This document shows, in pieces, positions 12,481 through 21,851 of a stretch of DNA of 64,000 nucleotides (within the stretch, counting starts at the first letter, position 1; each line of letters begins with the position of its first letter). This stretch comes from Dickeya chrysanthemi NCPPB 402. Its GTDB lineage: Bacteria; Pseudomonadota; Gammaproteobacteria; Enterobacterales; Enterobacteriaceae. A model generated the notes under the pieces. The model was not told the origin of the DNA, did not search any database, and saw nothing but the letters and a program-made list of their open reading frames with translations. The DNA lies in contig NZ_CM001974.1 in assembly GCF_000406105.1 (NCBI RefSeq), forward strand, positions 4,236,469-4,300,468. The letters run 5' to 3'. The translations under genes and the position numbers were made by a program.

Positions 12481-12491
12481 GCTGTGTCCTC

Positions 12492-13136
12492 TCAAGGCTG
12501 TTGGGTCGGTTTTTCGCCGGATTCAGGTTTTGCCGCCTCACCGTTTTTCTCTGCAGGCTTGGCCTGAGCCGGTTCAGCGTGCCCCTGATTCACGTTCTTT
12601 GGATTATCCGCCGCAGGGTTTACCGTATTTTGAGCGCCATTATTCTGGCTGGCATTGTCAGTATTGTTGCCGCCGCTCTTATATAGGAATTGGCCGATAA
12701 GGTCCTCCAGGACCATGGCTGACTTGGTATCCTGAATGGTGCCGCCATCTTTCAGAATCGACGTTCCCATGTCCTCATCTTCAAAACCGACATTCAGCGC
12801 CAGGTACTGTTCTCCCAGCAGGCCGGACGTACGAATCGCCAGCGAACTGGTATCCGGGATGTGGTCGTAACGCTGATCAATCTCCATCGCTACCCGCGGC
12901 AAATATGTCTTGGTATCGAGCGAAATATCCGCCACCCGGCCAATCACCACTCCGCCGATTTTCACCGGCGAACGCGCCTTGAGGCCGCCGATATTGTCGA
13001 AGGTGGCGTACAAACGGTAAGTTTGTTGCTGCCCCAGCGATTTCAGGTCGGCCACCTTCAGGCATAAAAAGACTATGGCGCACAGCGCGATCAGCATGAA
13101 TACGCCAACCCCTATTTCATGTTTCTTTGTTTGCAT
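12492..13136 (-). CDS. mlaD: MCE-domain lipid-binding subunit MlaD, with long C-terminal tail
   Basis: MlaD (214 aa) forms the hexameric periplasmic ring that holds lipid above MlaE. One membrane helix (residues 9-30) anchors the MCE domain (about 38-115, [20 protein letters not shown]...). The helical region [13 protein letters not shown] follows. The tail after about residue 156 is unusually long: some 58 residues of N/Q then P/A/K/E low-complexity sequence, about 30 more than E. coli MlaD (183 aa). Start at 13136 ([11 protein letters not shown]) matches the family; the upstream GTG is not used. It lies 4 bp after mlaE. Confidence 0.95.
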   Translation of the reverse strand: MQTKKHEIGVGVFMLIALCAIVFLCLKVADLKSLGQQQTYRLYATFDNIGGLKARSPVKIGGVVIGRVADISLDTKTYLPRVAMEIDQRYDHIPDTSSLAIRTSGLLGEQYLALNVGFEDEDMGTSILKDGGTIQDTKSAMVLEDLIGQFLYKSGGNNTDNASQNNGAQNTVNPAADNPKNVNQGHAEPAQAKPAEKNGEAAKPESGEKPTQQP

Positions 13137-13140
13137 CGAC

Positions 13141-13923
13141 TTATTTCCCAAACATCAGTGCTGTCAGCACAAAATCCAATCCCAGTACCGCCAGCGACGA
13201 GTGCACCACGGTGCGGGTCGTCGCGCGGCTGATGCCTTCTGACGTCGGAATCGCGTCATAACCGTTGAACAGTGCAATCCAGGTGACGGTAATGGCAAAC
13301 ACCAGGCTCTTGAGCACGCAGTTCAGCAAATCTTTCTGCCACTCCACCGCGTTTTGCATCGCCGACCAGAAAAAGCCGCTGTCGATACCTTTCCAGTCCA
13401 CGCCCACCAGTGCGCCGCCCCAGATGCCCACGGCGACGAAAATCACCGTCAACAGCGGCATGGTAATCACCCCCGCCCAAAAACGCGGCGCCACTACGCG
13501 GCGCAACGGGTCTACCGCCATCATTTCCATACTGGATAGCTGCTCGGTCGCCTTCATCAGCCCGATTTCCGCCGTCAGGGCGGAACCGGCTCGACCGGCG
13601 AACAGTAGCGCCGTTACCACCGGCCCGAGTTCACGCAGCAACGACAACGCCACCATCATGCCCAGGCTGGCTTCCGCACTGTAGGTCGTCAGGACCAGAT
13701 AGCCCTGCAGGCCCAACACCATGCCGATAAACACGCCGGACACCATAATAATCAGCAACGATTGCACACCGACGCTATAGAGCTGTTTACGCAGCAGCGG
13801 CCACTGCCTGGCTGGCTCCGGCTTCCCCACTAACGCATTGAACAACATCAGCCCGGCGCGCCCAAAAGCAGCGCATACCTGAATGCCAACGCGTCCCAGC
13901 GACGCTAATGCCTGTACTAGCAT
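13141..13923 (-). CDS. mlaE: Permease MlaE of the lipid-asymmetry transporter
   Basis: MlaE (260 aa) is the inner-membrane permease of MlaFEDB. It has an amphipathic N-terminal interface helix and about five membrane spans. The family motif [24 protein letters not shown] lies at about 97-120, with the coupling region [13 protein letters not shown] (126-138) next to the ATPase. Length equals E. coli MlaE. mlaF precedes it by 3 bp. Confidence 0.96.
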   Translation of the reverse strand: MLVQALASLGRVGIQVCAAFGRAGLMLFNALVGKPEPARQWPLLRKQLYSVGVQSLLIIMVSGVFIGMVLGLQGYLVLTTYSAEASLGMMVALSLLRELGPVVTALLFAGRAGSALTAEIGLMKATEQLSSMEMMAVDPLRRVVAPRFWAGVITMPLLTVIFVAVGIWGGALVGVDWKGIDSGFFWSAMQNAVEWQKDLLNCVLKSLVFAITVTWIALFNGYDAIPTSEGISRATTRTVVHSSLAVLGLDFVLTALMFGK

Positions 13924-13926
13924 GAA

Positions 13927-14736
13927 TTACTCACTCCCCAAGCCTAACAACCCACGCTGATAGTCGCCCGCCGGATAGCGGAACGGCACCGGGCCATCGG
14001 CAATGCCATCGAGAAACTGTCTGACGCGCGGATCGCTATTGTGCTGCAATTCAGTCGGCGTCCCCTCGGCCACAACCCGCTGATCGGCAATGATATAGGC
14101 ATGATCGGCGATACTCAGTACTTCCGGCACATCATGAGATACCACGATACAGGTCACGCCAAGCGCATGATTCAACTCGTCGATGAGCTTCACCAGCACC
14201 CCCATGGTGATCGGGTCCTGTCCGACGAACGGCTCATCAAACATGATCAGCTGCGGATCCAGCGCAATCGCACGCGCCAGCGCCGCACGTCGCGCCATGC
14301 CGCCCGACAGCTCGGACGGCATCAGCTCAGCCGCACCACGCAGTCCGACCGCCTCCAGCTTCATCATCACCGTACTGTGCAGCAACGGCTCGGGCAACTG
14401 CGTATGTTCGCGCAACGGCCAGGCAACATTATCGAACACATTCAGATCGGTAAACAGCGCGCCCGACTGAAACAACATGCTCATCTTCTTACGGGCTTCA
14501 TACAAACGGGAACGGGAAAGCGCCGGAATATTGTCCCCGTCAAACCAGATTTCACCGCTGTCTGGTTGCAACTGCCCGCCAATCAACCGTAACAACGTGG
14601 TTTTACCGATGCCGGACGGCCCCATGATGGCCGTGATTTTTTGCTTTGGCACATTCAGCGAGACATCCGAAAAAATCGGCCTGTTGCCCCGCCGGAAACT
14701 GAGCCCGCGAATTTCTATCAGATTTTCGTGGTTCAT
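13927..14736 (-). CDS. mlaF: ATPase MlaF of the lipid-asymmetry transporter
   Basis: MlaF (269 aa) powers lipid movement through MlaE. Walker A GPSGIGKTT is at residues 39-47, the ABC signature LSGGMARRAALARA near 143-156 and Walker B LIMFDEPFVGQDP near 163-175. A switch His is in VVSHDVPE. It is the first gene of mlaFEDCB, divergent from yrbG. The 286-bp divergent gap contains three head-to-tail copies of an 8-mer (14774-14797) 38 bp upstream of this start. Confidence 0.96.
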   Translation of the reverse strand: MNHENLIEIRGLSFRRGNRPIFSDVSLNVPKQKITAIMGPSGIGKTTLLRLIGGQLQPDSGEIWFDGDNIPALSRSRLYEARKKMSMLFQSGALFTDLNVFDNVAWPLREHTQLPEPLLHSTVMMKLEAVGLRGAAELMPSELSGGMARRAALARAIALDPQLIMFDEPFVGQDPITMGVLVKLIDELNHALGVTCIVVSHDVPEVLSIADHAYIIADQRVVAEGTPTELQHNSDPRVRQFLDGIADGPVPFRYPAGDYQRGLLGLGSE

Positions 14737-14773
14737 GGTCTATTCCTCAACGATCACCCACAGTGACCGCCCG

Positions 14774-14797
14774 TTTTCGCATTTTCGCATTTTCGCA
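14774..14797. repeat. Three tandem copies of TTTTCGCA
   Basis: The octamer TTTTCGCA is repeated exactly three times head to tail, preceded by CG and followed by CCG. It lies in the mlaF-yrbG intergenic region, 38 bp upstream of the mlaF start codon. Such simple repeats can change copy number; no function can be assigned from sequence. Confidence 0.8.
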
Positions 14798-15022
14798 CCG
14801 TTACGCCCTGAAATCGTCTTTCAGAGTGTTACGCTGGCTGTTCACTGTTACAGAATCAGGACACCGCTTCGTAGCCAAAATTGCCATTGGTTTTACTTTT
14901 TCGCCCTGCGCAGTCAGAATTAGCGCTAACGAGGAAAAATGGCGGTTTTGCTTATTATTCGTCCAGAAATACTGGTTTGTTCGCCAATAAACCGGTGATT
15001 ATACCTGAATAAAGGACGCTGC

Positions 15023-15985
15023 ATGCTTTTTGCGACAGTACTGTTAATCGTTGGTTTAGTGTTATTGGTTTATGGCGCCGACCGTCTGGTGTATGGTGCC
15101 GCCGTACTGGCCCGCACATTTGGCGTACCGCCGATGATTATCGGCATGACGATTGTCGGGATGGGCACCTCACTGCCCGAACTGATGGTATCCGTAACCG
15201 CCGCGCTCAACCATCAAACCGATATGGCGGTGGGAAATGTACTGGGATCGAATATCGCCAACATTTTGCTGATCCTCGGCAGCGCCGTTCTTATCCGCCC
15301 GCTGACTTTTCACTCCACGCTGTTGCGTCAGGAACTGCCGCCGATGCTGGTGGTGACGCTATTGTGCGGCGTGTTATTACACGACGGTTTTCTCAGCCGA
15401 CTGGATGGCGTCATTCTGTTGCTGACGGCTTGCGGTTGCATCGTATTAATGCTGCGTATGGCGCGCGCGGCGCAACGTCGCGGCGACGATAGCCTGACGC
15501 GGGAGCAGATGGCCGAGCTACCCAGAGAGGACAATCAAACCGTCGCGTTATTATGGTTGCTGATTGGCCTGATTATTCTGCCGATGTCGGCACGGATTGT
15601 GATCGATAACGCCACGGTTATCGCCAATTACTTTAATATCAGCGAACTGACCATCGGGTTGACGGTGTTGGCCATCGGCACCAGCCTGCCGGAACTGGCA
15701 ACGGCGATTGTCGGCACGTTGAAGAAAGAGGATGACATCGCGCTCGGCAACCTGATTGGTTCCAATATTTTTAATATCGTGATAGTGCTGGGCGTGCCCG
15801 CTCTCCTGTCCCCCGGCGCGGTAAATCCGCTCGCGTTCGCTCGCGATTATTGGGTGATGCTGGGGGTCAGCGCGCTCCTGACGGTTCTCTGTCTCCGCCA
15901 GAAACGGCGCATCGGTCAGGGGGCAGGCGCATTGCTGTTATGTGCGTTCATTGTGTACCTTTCGATGCTGTTCTTGTTCTCATAG
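15023..15985 (+). CDS. yrbG: Calcium/sodium antiporter-like protein YrbG
   Basis: YrbG (320 aa) belongs to the CaCA family of inner-membrane Ca2+/Na+ (cation/H+) exchangers. It has about ten membrane spans and the two inverted alpha repeats: GMGTSLPELMVSVTAAL...GNVLGSNIANILLILG (about 48-90) and AIGTSLPELATAIVGTL...GNLIGSNIFNIVIVLG (about 216-256). A polar cytoplasmic loop lies between at about 148-172. AAGGA precedes the ATG. It heads the yrbG-kds-lpt gene row, as in E. coli. Its actual ion is not proven by sequence. Confidence 0.92.
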   Translation: MLFATVLLIVGLVLLVYGADRLVYGAAVLARTFGVPPMIIGMTIVGMGTSLPELMVSVTAALNHQTDMAVGNVLGSNIANILLILGSAVLIRPLTFHSTLLRQELPPMLVVTLLCGVLLHDGFLSRLDGVILLLTACGCIVLMLRMARAAQRRGDDSLTREQMAELPREDNQTVALLWLLIGLIILPMSARIVIDNATVIANYFNISELTIGLTVLAIGTSLPELATAIVGTLKKEDDIALGNLIGSNIFNIVIVLGVPALLSPGAVNPLAFARDYWVMLGVSALLTVLCLRQKRRIGQGAGALLLCAFIVYLSMLFLFS

Positions 15986-16015
15986 CCAGAGCATTGGCAA
16001 CGCAGGATGTTTTAC

Positions 16016-17002
16016 ATGTCACATTTCGAGTTACAACCGGGTTTCGATTTCCAGAGCGCTGGCCGCCAGGTGTTATCCATCGAGCGCGATAGCCTCGCGC
16101 AGTTGGATCAATATATTGACGACAATTTCTCGCAGGCCTGCGAGAAGATGTTTTATTGCCGCGGCAAAGTCGTGGTGATGGGGATGGGTAAATCGGGGCA
16201 TATCGGCTGCAAAATGGCGGCGACGTTTGCCAGCACCGGCACGCCGGCTTTTTTTGTCCATCCTGGCGAAGCCAGTCACGGCGATTTGGGCATGATTACC
16301 GCGCAGGATATCGTGATCGCCATTTCCAACTCCGGCGAATCTCATGAGATTCTGGCGCTGATTCCCGTACTGAAACGCCTACAGGTGTGCCTTATCTGCA
16401 TGACCGGCAACCCGGAAAGCACCATGGCGAAAGCGGCGGATATCCATCTTTGCGTTCACGTATCCCAGGAGGCTTGTCCGCTGGGTCTGGCGCCGACCTC
16501 CAGCACTACCGCCACGCTGGTGATGGGCGATGCGTTGGCCGTTGCGCTGTTGCAGGCGCGCGGCTTTACCGCCGAAGATTTCGCCTTGTCGCACCCCGGC
16601 GGCGCACTCGGCCGCAAACTGCTGTTACGAATCAGCGATATCATGCACACTGGCGACGAGATCCCTCGGGTTAGCCGCGACGCGTCGTTGCGCGATGCGC
16701 TGCTGGAGATTACCCGCAAGAATCTGGGAATGACGGTTATTTGCGACCAGGACGATCGCATCGAAGGTATCTTTACCGACGGCGACTTGCGCCGGGTGTT
16801 CGACATGAATATCGATCTCAACAGCGCCGGCATCGTCGATGTGATGACGCGCGGCGGTATTCGGGTGACGCCGCACACACTGGCGGTGGATGCGCTGAAT
16901 CTGATGCAGTCTCGCCACATTACCTCGCTGCTGGTGGCGGAGAATGATCGTCTGCTGGGGATTGTTCACATGCACGATATGCTGCGCGCGGGTGTGGTAT
17001 AA
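16016..17002 (+). CDS. kdsD: D-arabinose 5-phosphate isomerase KdsD
   Basis: KdsD (328 aa) isomerises ribulose 5-phosphate to arabinose 5-phosphate, the first step toward Kdo for LPS. The sugar-isomerase (SIS) domain covers about 35-190 (MGMGKSGHIG, ISNSGES, TSSTTATLVMGDAL). Two CBS repeats follow (about 203-328). The ATG at 16016 is chosen because AGGA lies directly before it at the right distance; an in-frame ATG three codons upstream abuts that site. In GHIGCKMAATF a Cys replaces the Arg of the E. coli protein. Confidence 0.96.
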   Translation: MSHFELQPGFDFQSAGRQVLSIERDSLAQLDQYIDDNFSQACEKMFYCRGKVVVMGMGKSGHIGCKMAATFASTGTPAFFVHPGEASHGDLGMITAQDIVIAISNSGESHEILALIPVLKRLQVCLICMTGNPESTMAKAADIHLCVHVSQEACPLGLAPTSSTTATLVMGDALAVALLQARGFTAEDFALSHPGGALGRKLLLRISDIMHTGDEIPRVSRDASLRDALLEITRKNLGMTVICDQDDRIEGIFTDGDLRRVFDMNIDLNSAGIVDVMTRGGIRVTPHTLAVDALNLMQSRHITSLLVAENDRLLGIVHMHDMLRAGVV

Positions 17003-17049
17003 GCCCGGCACCCGAGCACCACAGAATAAAAAACCAAGGATATGAGTGA

Positions 17050-17616
17050 ATGAGTGAAAACCGGCCGCAAACCGATACCTGTTATGGGCCTGTCGATACC
17101 CTGGTCATGCAGCGTGCCCGTGATATACGTCTGTTAATCTGCGATGTCGACGGCGTGCTCTCTGATGGCCTGATTTATATGGGAAATCAGGGTGAGGAGT
17201 TGAAAACCTTCAACGTCCGCGATGGCTACGGTATTCGCTGCCTGCTGACATCGGATATCGACGTGGCGATTATCACCGGCCGCACATCGCAATTGCTCAT
17301 CGACCGCTGCCAGACATTGGGGATACGCCACTTATATCAAGGTCAGTCTGATAAGCTTTTGGCCTTCCGCGAGCTGTTGGATACACTGTCGCTCACCGCC
17401 AGTCAGGTTGCTTACATCGGCGATGATCTGATCGACTGGCCGGTGATGGCCGAAGTGGGGTTGAGCGTCGCCGTGGCCGACGCCCACCCGCTGTTGCTGC
17501 CCAGAGCGCATTACGTCACTCGCATTGGCGGCGGCCGCGGCGCAGTCAGAGAGATTTGCGATCTTATTCTGCTGGCGCAGGGTAAACTGGATTTTGCCAA
17601 AGGGCTGTCGATATGA
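17050..17616 (+). CDS. kdsC: 3-deoxy-D-manno-octulosonate 8-phosphate phosphatase KdsC
   Basis: KdsC (188 aa) removes phosphate from Kdo 8-phosphate in the Kdo pathway. It is a capless C0-type HAD phosphatase. The nucleophile motif ICDVDGVLSDG has D32 and D34, TGR follows at about 78-80 and the Mg2+ motif YIGDDLIDWPVM at about 119-130. It lies 47 bp after kdsD and overlaps lptC by 4 bp, linking Kdo synthesis to LPS export. Confidence 0.96.
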   Translation: MSENRPQTDTCYGPVDTLVMQRARDIRLLICDVDGVLSDGLIYMGNQGEELKTFNVRDGYGIRCLLTSDIDVAIITGRTSQLLIDRCQTLGIRHLYQGQSDKLLAFRELLDTLSLTASQVAYIGDDLIDWPVMAEVGLSVAVADAHPLLLPRAHYVTRIGGGRGAVREICDLILLAQGKLDFAKGLSI

Positions 17617-18182
17617 GTAATACGAAACGCTGGCTGACGCTGTTGCTGGCATTGATTGCGCTGGTGTTGATCGGGTTAAATCTGACGACTCAACGGGCCG
17701 GAAACGGGCCATCGGAAGTGCAAAATAACGATCCGGCCTATACCATGCAGCAAAACATTACCGTGGTCTATGATCCGACCGGAAAGCTGAGCTACAAACT
17801 GGTGGCTGAAAAAGCGGAACACTACAATGCAGAGCAAGTGAGCTGGTTTACTCAACCGGTAGCGACCATGTTCAATGAACAAGCGATCGCGACCTGGTCG
17901 GTGCGCGCTGATCGCGCCAAGCTGACCAAAGACCGCATGCTTTATCTGTATGGTCACGTTGAGGTCAATAGTCTGACCAACGATTCGCAACTGGAGCGAA
18001 TTAAAACGGATAATGCGCAGATTAATCTGGTTACGCAGGATGTGACCTCGGATGACGAAGTCACCCTGTACGGTGTCAACTTTACTTCTAACGGACTGAA
18101 AATGCGCGGGAACCTGCGCAGCAAAACCGCCGAGCTGATCGATAAGGTAAAATCCTATTATGAAATCCAACCAAAAAATTAA
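17613..18182 (+). CDS. lptC: LPS export system protein LptC
   Basis: LptC (189 aa) takes LPS from the LptB2FG extractor and passes it to LptA in the periplasm. One N-terminal membrane helix (about 7-25, LTLLLALIALVLIGLNL) anchors a periplasmic beta-jellyroll (DPAYTMQQNITVVYDPTGK onward). It overlaps kdsC by 4 bp and lptA by 23 bp, so these genes are tightly coupled in translation. Confidence 0.95.
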   Translation: MSNTKRWLTLLLALIALVLIGLNLTTQRAGNGPSEVQNNDPAYTMQQNITVVYDPTGKLSYKLVAEKAEHYNAEQVSWFTQPVATMFNEQAIATWSVRADRAKLTKDRMLYLYGHVEVNSLTNDSQLERIKTDNAQINLVTQDVTSDDEVTLYGVNFTSNGLKMRGNLRSKTAELIDKVKSYYEIQPKN

Positions 18183-18738
18183 TGTCTTACACAGCATTCT
18201 GATCGCCAGCTCGCTTTTTGCCGTCAGCATTCCGGCACTGGCGTTGACCGGAGACACCGAGCAGCCTATCCACATTACCTCCGACCAGCAGGCGCTGGAC
18301 ATGCAGGGCAATGTGGTGACGTTCACCGGCAACGTCCTCGTCACGCAGGGTTCAATAAAAGCACAAGCCGACAAGGTGGTCGTCACCCGCCCTAACGGCC
18401 AGCAAGGTCACGAAGTGATCGAAGGCTATGGTAACCCGGCCACCTTCTACCAAATGCAGGACAATGGTAAGCCGGTGAAAGGCCATGCCCAGAAAATGCG
18501 TTACGAGATGGATAAGCAACTGGTCATCCTGACCGGCGATGCTTACCTGGAGCAACTGGACAGCAACGTTAAGGGCGACCGCATTACTTATCTGGTGCAA
18601 CAGCAGCAGATGGAAGCCTTCAGTGATAAGGGTAAACGCGTCACGACCGTGCTGGTTCCGACACAGTTGCAGGACAAAGGCACGCAGAATGGTGCCAAGC
18701 CGGCCGGCAACACCGGCAAACCCGCCAAACAACAGTGA
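18160..18738 (+). CDS. lptA: Periplasmic LPS bridge protein LptA
   Basis: LptA (192 aa) polymerises into the periplasmic bridge that carries LPS to LptDE. A signal peptide (about 1-28, ending IPALA) precedes the OstA beta-jellyroll (GDTEQPIHITSDQQALDMQG; FTGNVLVTQGSIKAQADKV). The C-terminal tail is slightly longer than in E. coli (185 aa) and is rich in G/K/P. Its start lies inside the end of lptC and lptB follows at 15 bp. Confidence 0.96.
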   Translation: MKSNQKINVLHSILIASSLFAVSIPALALTGDTEQPIHITSDQQALDMQGNVVTFTGNVLVTQGSIKAQADKVVVTRPNGQQGHEVIEGYGNPATFYQMQDNGKPVKGHAQKMRYEMDKQLVILTGDAYLEQLDSNVKGDRITYLVQQQQMEAFSDKGKRVTTVLVPTQLQDKGTQNGAKPAGNTGKPAKQQ

Positions 18739-18753
18739 GTAATGTGCTAATCC

Positions 18754-19479
18754 ATGGCAACACTAATCGCCGAAAATCTGGCCAAGGCGTATAAAGGCCG
18801 CAAAGTGGTGGAAAACGTCAGCCTGAATGTCAATTCGGGCGAAATCGTTGGGCTGCTCGGGCCCAACGGCGCCGGGAAGACAACCACCTTCTACATGGTT
18901 GTCGGTATCGTCCCGCGCGACGAGGGCCGCATCGTCATCGACGGTGAGGACATCAGCTTGCTGCCGTTGCACGATCGCGCCCGCCGCGGTATCGGCTACC
19001 TGCCGCAGGAAGCGTCGATTTTCCGGCGACTCAGCGTGTACGACAACCTGATGGCGGTGCTGGAAGTCAGAAAAGATCTGACCCGGGAACAGCAGCAGGA
19101 TCGCGCCAACGAACTAATGGAAGAGTTTCACATTGTTCACCTGCGCGATAGTCTGGGACAATCGCTGTCCGGCGGTGAACGTCGTCGGGTGGAGATCGCC
19201 CGGGCGCTGGCTGCCAACCCCAAATTCATCCTGCTGGACGAACCCTTTGCCGGGGTAGACCCTATCTCGGTTATCGACATCAAAAAAATCATTGAACATC
19301 TGCGCGATAGCGGGCTGGGGGTACTGATTACCGACCATAATGTCCGCGAAACGCTCGATGTCTGTGAGCGTGCTTATATCGTTAGTCAGGGCCAGCTTAT
19401 TGCCCACGGCTCTCCGATGGATATACTGGCGAATGAGCAGGTAAAACGAGTCTATCTGGGCGAAGGCTTCCGACTCTGA
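18754..19479 (+). CDS. lptB: LPS export ABC transporter ATPase LptB
   Basis: LptB (241 aa) dimerises under LptF/LptG and drives LPS extraction from the inner membrane. Walker [10 protein letters not shown] is at 36-44, the Q-loop at YLPQEAS, the signature [15 protein letters not shown] near 137-151 and Walker [12 protein letters not shown] near 158-168. The switch His is in TDHNVRE. LptF and LptG are not in the window, as expected. rpoN follows after 48 bp. Confidence 0.97.
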   Translation: MATLIAENLAKAYKGRKVVENVSLNVNSGEIVGLLGPNGAGKTTTFYMVVGIVPRDEGRIVIDGEDISLLPLHDRARRGIGYLPQEASIFRRLSVYDNLMAVLEVRKDLTREQQQDRANELMEEFHIVHLRDSLGQSLSGGERRRVEIARALAANPKFILLDEPFAGVDPISVIDIKKIIEHLRDSGLGVLITDHNVRETLDVCERAYIVSQGQLIAHGSPMDILANEQVKRVYLGEGFRL

Positions 19480-19527
19480 TAACGTCATGTATTAGGTTGA
19501 TAATTCAAAAGGAAGTTAACCCACGTT

Positions 19528-20961
19528 ATGAAGCAAGGTTTGCAACTCAGGCTCAGCCAGCAACTGGCTATGACACCGCAGTTACAGCAGGCCATCCGCC
19601 TGCTGCAGTTGTCCACGCTTGAACTCCAGCAGGAAATCCAACAGGCGCTGGAAAGCAACCCGTTGCTGGAGCAGGCCGATATTCATGACGAAGTGGAAAC
19701 CCAGGAAAGCAGCGACAGCGAAACGCTGGACACCCGCGAGGCGCTGGAGCAAAAAGAGATGCCCGACGAGTTGCCGCTCGACGCCGCCTGGGATGAAATC
19801 TACACCGCCGGTACGCCGTCCGGCACCAGCACCGACTACCGTGACGAAGAGCTGCCGGTCTATCAGGGTGAAACCACACAGACGCTGCAGGATTACCTGA
19901 TGTGGCAGGTGGAGTTGACGCCGTTTTCCGATACCGACGCCGCCATCGCCACGTCCATCGTGGATGCGGTGGACAGCACCGGTTACCTGACGGTGTCGCT
20001 GGACGATATCCGCGACAGTATCGGTAATGACGAGGTGACGCTGGAAGAGGTGGAAGCGGTGCTCAAACGCGTACAGCGTTTTGACCCTGTCGGCGTGGCC
20101 GCCCGCGATTTACGCGAATGCCTGCTGGTACAGCTGTCCCAGTTCGACAGCGGCATTCCCCGTCTGGCTGAAGCCAAACTTATCGTTAGCGAATACCTTG
20201 ATCTGCTCGCCAACCATGACTTCCGCACCCTCATTCGTACCAGCCGCCTCAAAGAAGAGGTATTGAAAGAAGCGCTGGCGCTGATTCAATCGCTCGATCC
20301 GCGCCCAGGTCAGTCGATCAATACCGGCGAATCCGAGTATGTGATTCCGGACGTACTGGTGCGCAAGATACAGGGACAGTGGACGGTGGAGCTCAATACC
20401 GACAGCGTACCCCGGTTGCAGATCAACCAGCAGTACGCCGCCCTCGGCAACAGTGCGCGCAACGACAGCGACGGGCAATTCATCCGCAGCCACCTGCAGG
20501 AAGCCCGCTGGCTCATCAAGAGTCTGGAAAGCCGTAACGATACCCTGTTGAAAGTCACCCGTTGCATTGTGGAGCAACAACAGGCGTTCTTCGAACACGG
20601 TGAAGAATTTATGAAACCCATGGTGCTGGCGGATATCGCTCAGGCCGTGGAGATGCACGAGTCCACCATTTCCCGCGTAACGACCCAGAAATTTCTGCAC
20701 AGTCCGCGCGGTATTTTTGAGCTGAAGTATTTCTTTTCCAGTCACGTCAACACCGACAGCGGCGGCGAGGCATCATCCACCGCCATCCGTGCGCTGGTGA
20801 GAAAACTCATTGCAGCGGAAAATCCCGCTAAACCGCTAAGCGACAGCAAACTGACCTCACTGCTTTCCGAACAGGGAATCATTGTGGCTCGCCGAACTGT
20901 CGCCAAGTATCGAGAGTCTTTATCTATCCCGCCGTCAAACCAACGCAAACAGCTGGTTTGA
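19528..20961 (+). CDS. rpoN: RNA polymerase sigma-54 factor RpoN
   Basis: RpoN (477 aa) directs RNA polymerase to -24/-12 promoters and needs an AAA+ activator such as NtrC. The Gln/Leu-rich activator-responsive region I is residues 1-50 ([22 protein letters not shown]). An acidic region II (about 50-115) and the core-binding region follow. The C-terminal DNA-binding part carries the RpoN box [10 protein letters not shown] near 454-463. AGGAAG precedes the ATG. It heads rpoN-hpf-ptsN-rapZ-npr. A near-consensus target promoter exists in the same window (59299-59314). Confidence 0.97.
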   Translation: MKQGLQLRLSQQLAMTPQLQQAIRLLQLSTLELQQEIQQALESNPLLEQADIHDEVETQESSDSETLDTREALEQKEMPDELPLDAAWDEIYTAGTPSGTSTDYRDEELPVYQGETTQTLQDYLMWQVELTPFSDTDAAIATSIVDAVDSTGYLTVSLDDIRDSIGNDEVTLEEVEAVLKRVQRFDPVGVAARDLRECLLVQLSQFDSGIPRLAEAKLIVSEYLDLLANHDFRTLIRTSRLKEEVLKEALALIQSLDPRPGQSINTGESEYVIPDVLVRKIQGQWTVELNTDSVPRLQINQQYAALGNSARNDSDGQFIRSHLQEARWLIKSLESRNDTLLKVTRCIVEQQQAFFEHGEEFMKPMVLADIAQAVEMHESTISRVTTQKFLHSPRGIFELKYFFSSHVNTDSGGEASSTAIRALVRKLIAAENPAKPLSDSKLTSLLSEQGIIVARRTVAKYRESLSIPPSNQRKQLV

Positions 20962-20985
20962 CCCCTACATGAGAAGGAAGACGAT

Positions 20986-21273
20986 ATGCAGCTTAACATT
21001 ACCGGACACCATGTCGAAATTACGGATGCTCTGCGCGAATTCGTAACCTCAAAATTCGCCAAACTTGAGCAATACTTTGATCGTATCAATCAGGTGTACG
21101 TGGTATTGAAAGTGGAAAAGATCCTGCACATTGCAGATGCCACGATCCACGTCAACGGAGGTGAGCTGCATGCCACATCGGAAGCGGGTGATATGTACGC
21201 CGCCATCGATCTGCTGATCGATAAGCTGGCGAGACAGTTAAACAAACATAAGGATAAACTGAAACAGCACTGA
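20986..21273 (+). CDS. hpf: Ribosome hibernation promoting factor (short HPF)
   Basis: HPF (95 aa) binds the 30S decoding centre in stationary phase and helps form inactive 100S ribosomes. The short form is indicated by length and by MQLNITGHHVEITDALREFVTSKFAKLEQYF, ending in a basic tail KLARQLNKHKDKLKQH. GAGAAGGAAG lies before the ATG. It sits 24 bp after rpoN. A strong hairpin follows before ptsN. Confidence 0.95.
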   Translation: MQLNITGHHVEITDALREFVTSKFAKLEQYFDRINQVYVVLKVEKILHIADATIHVNGGELHATSEAGDMYAAIDLLIDKLARQLNKHKDKLKQH

Positions 21274-21301
21274 TTTCGCCGTTTCAGGTGCAGGGACAGC
21301 G

Positions 21302-21327
21302 ACCAGCCTGCCGCATGGCAGGCTGGT
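21302..21327 (+). repeat. Strong hairpin between hpf and ptsN
   Basis: A perfect 11-bp inverted repeat ACCAGCCTGCC / GGCAGGCTGGT with a GCAT loop lies 29 bp past hpf. There is no U-run, so it is more likely a processing, stability or partial attenuation element than a full terminator; the operon continues beyond it. Confidence 0.6.
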
Positions 21328-21362
21328 AACCGAAGGCAACAGTGTCGTTAAGTGAACGTATC

Positions 21363-21851
21363 ATGAACAACGAGCCCGTTATGCAACTTAGCGCCGTCCT
21401 CCGTAAGGAGTGCACGCGTAGCGCTGTCCACTGTCAGAGCAAAAAGCGTGCACTGGAAATCATCAGTGAACTGGCCGCCAGACAGCTCAACTTGCCGCCG
21501 CAGATGGTGTTTGAAGCCATTCTGACCCGTGAGCGCATGGGCAGTACCGGTATCGGCAACGGCATCGCCATTCCGCATGGCAAGCTGGAGGACGAAAATA
21601 CGCTCGGCGCAGTCGGCGTCTTTATCCAGTTGGAACAGCCGATAGCGTTTGACGCCATCGACAACCAACCGGTCGACCTGCTTTTTGCCTTGCTGGTTCC
21701 TGCTGAACAATGTAAAACCCATTTACATACCTTATCGCTCGTCGCCAAACGGCTGGCGGATAAAACCGTATGTAAGCGCCTGCGCGCAGCGCAAGATGAT
21801 GATGAACTGTATCAGATCATGACGGAAGCGGATCTGCCCGACCAACCCTGA
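21363..21851 (+). CDS. ptsN: Nitrogen-PTS EIIA regulatory protein PtsN
   Basis: PtsN (162 aa; EIIA-Ntr) ends the phosphorelay PtsP-NPr-PtsN. It signals rather than transports, affecting K+ handling (TrkA, KdpD) and other targets. The phosphorylated His is H72 in GNGIAIPHGKL. The start is uncertain: the ATG at 21363 (MNNEPVMQLSAVL) matches E. coli length, but an in-frame GTG at 21342 has a better-looking GAAGG site and would add seven residues. npr, its phosphodonor, is the last gene of the same operon. Confidence 0.93.
   Translation: MNNEPVMQLSAVLRKECTRSAVHCQSKKRALEIISELAARQLNLPPQMVFEAILTRERMGSTGIGNGIAIPHGKLEDENTLGAVGVFIQLEQPIAFDAIDNQPVDLLFALLVPAEQCKTHLHTLSLVAKRLADKTVCKRLRAAQDDDELYQIMTEADLPDQP

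Noticed and set aside
14737..15022. CRISPR-like array at the TTTTCGCA repeats
   Set aside because: Only three contiguous 8-bp units with no spacers; it is a simple tandem repeat.
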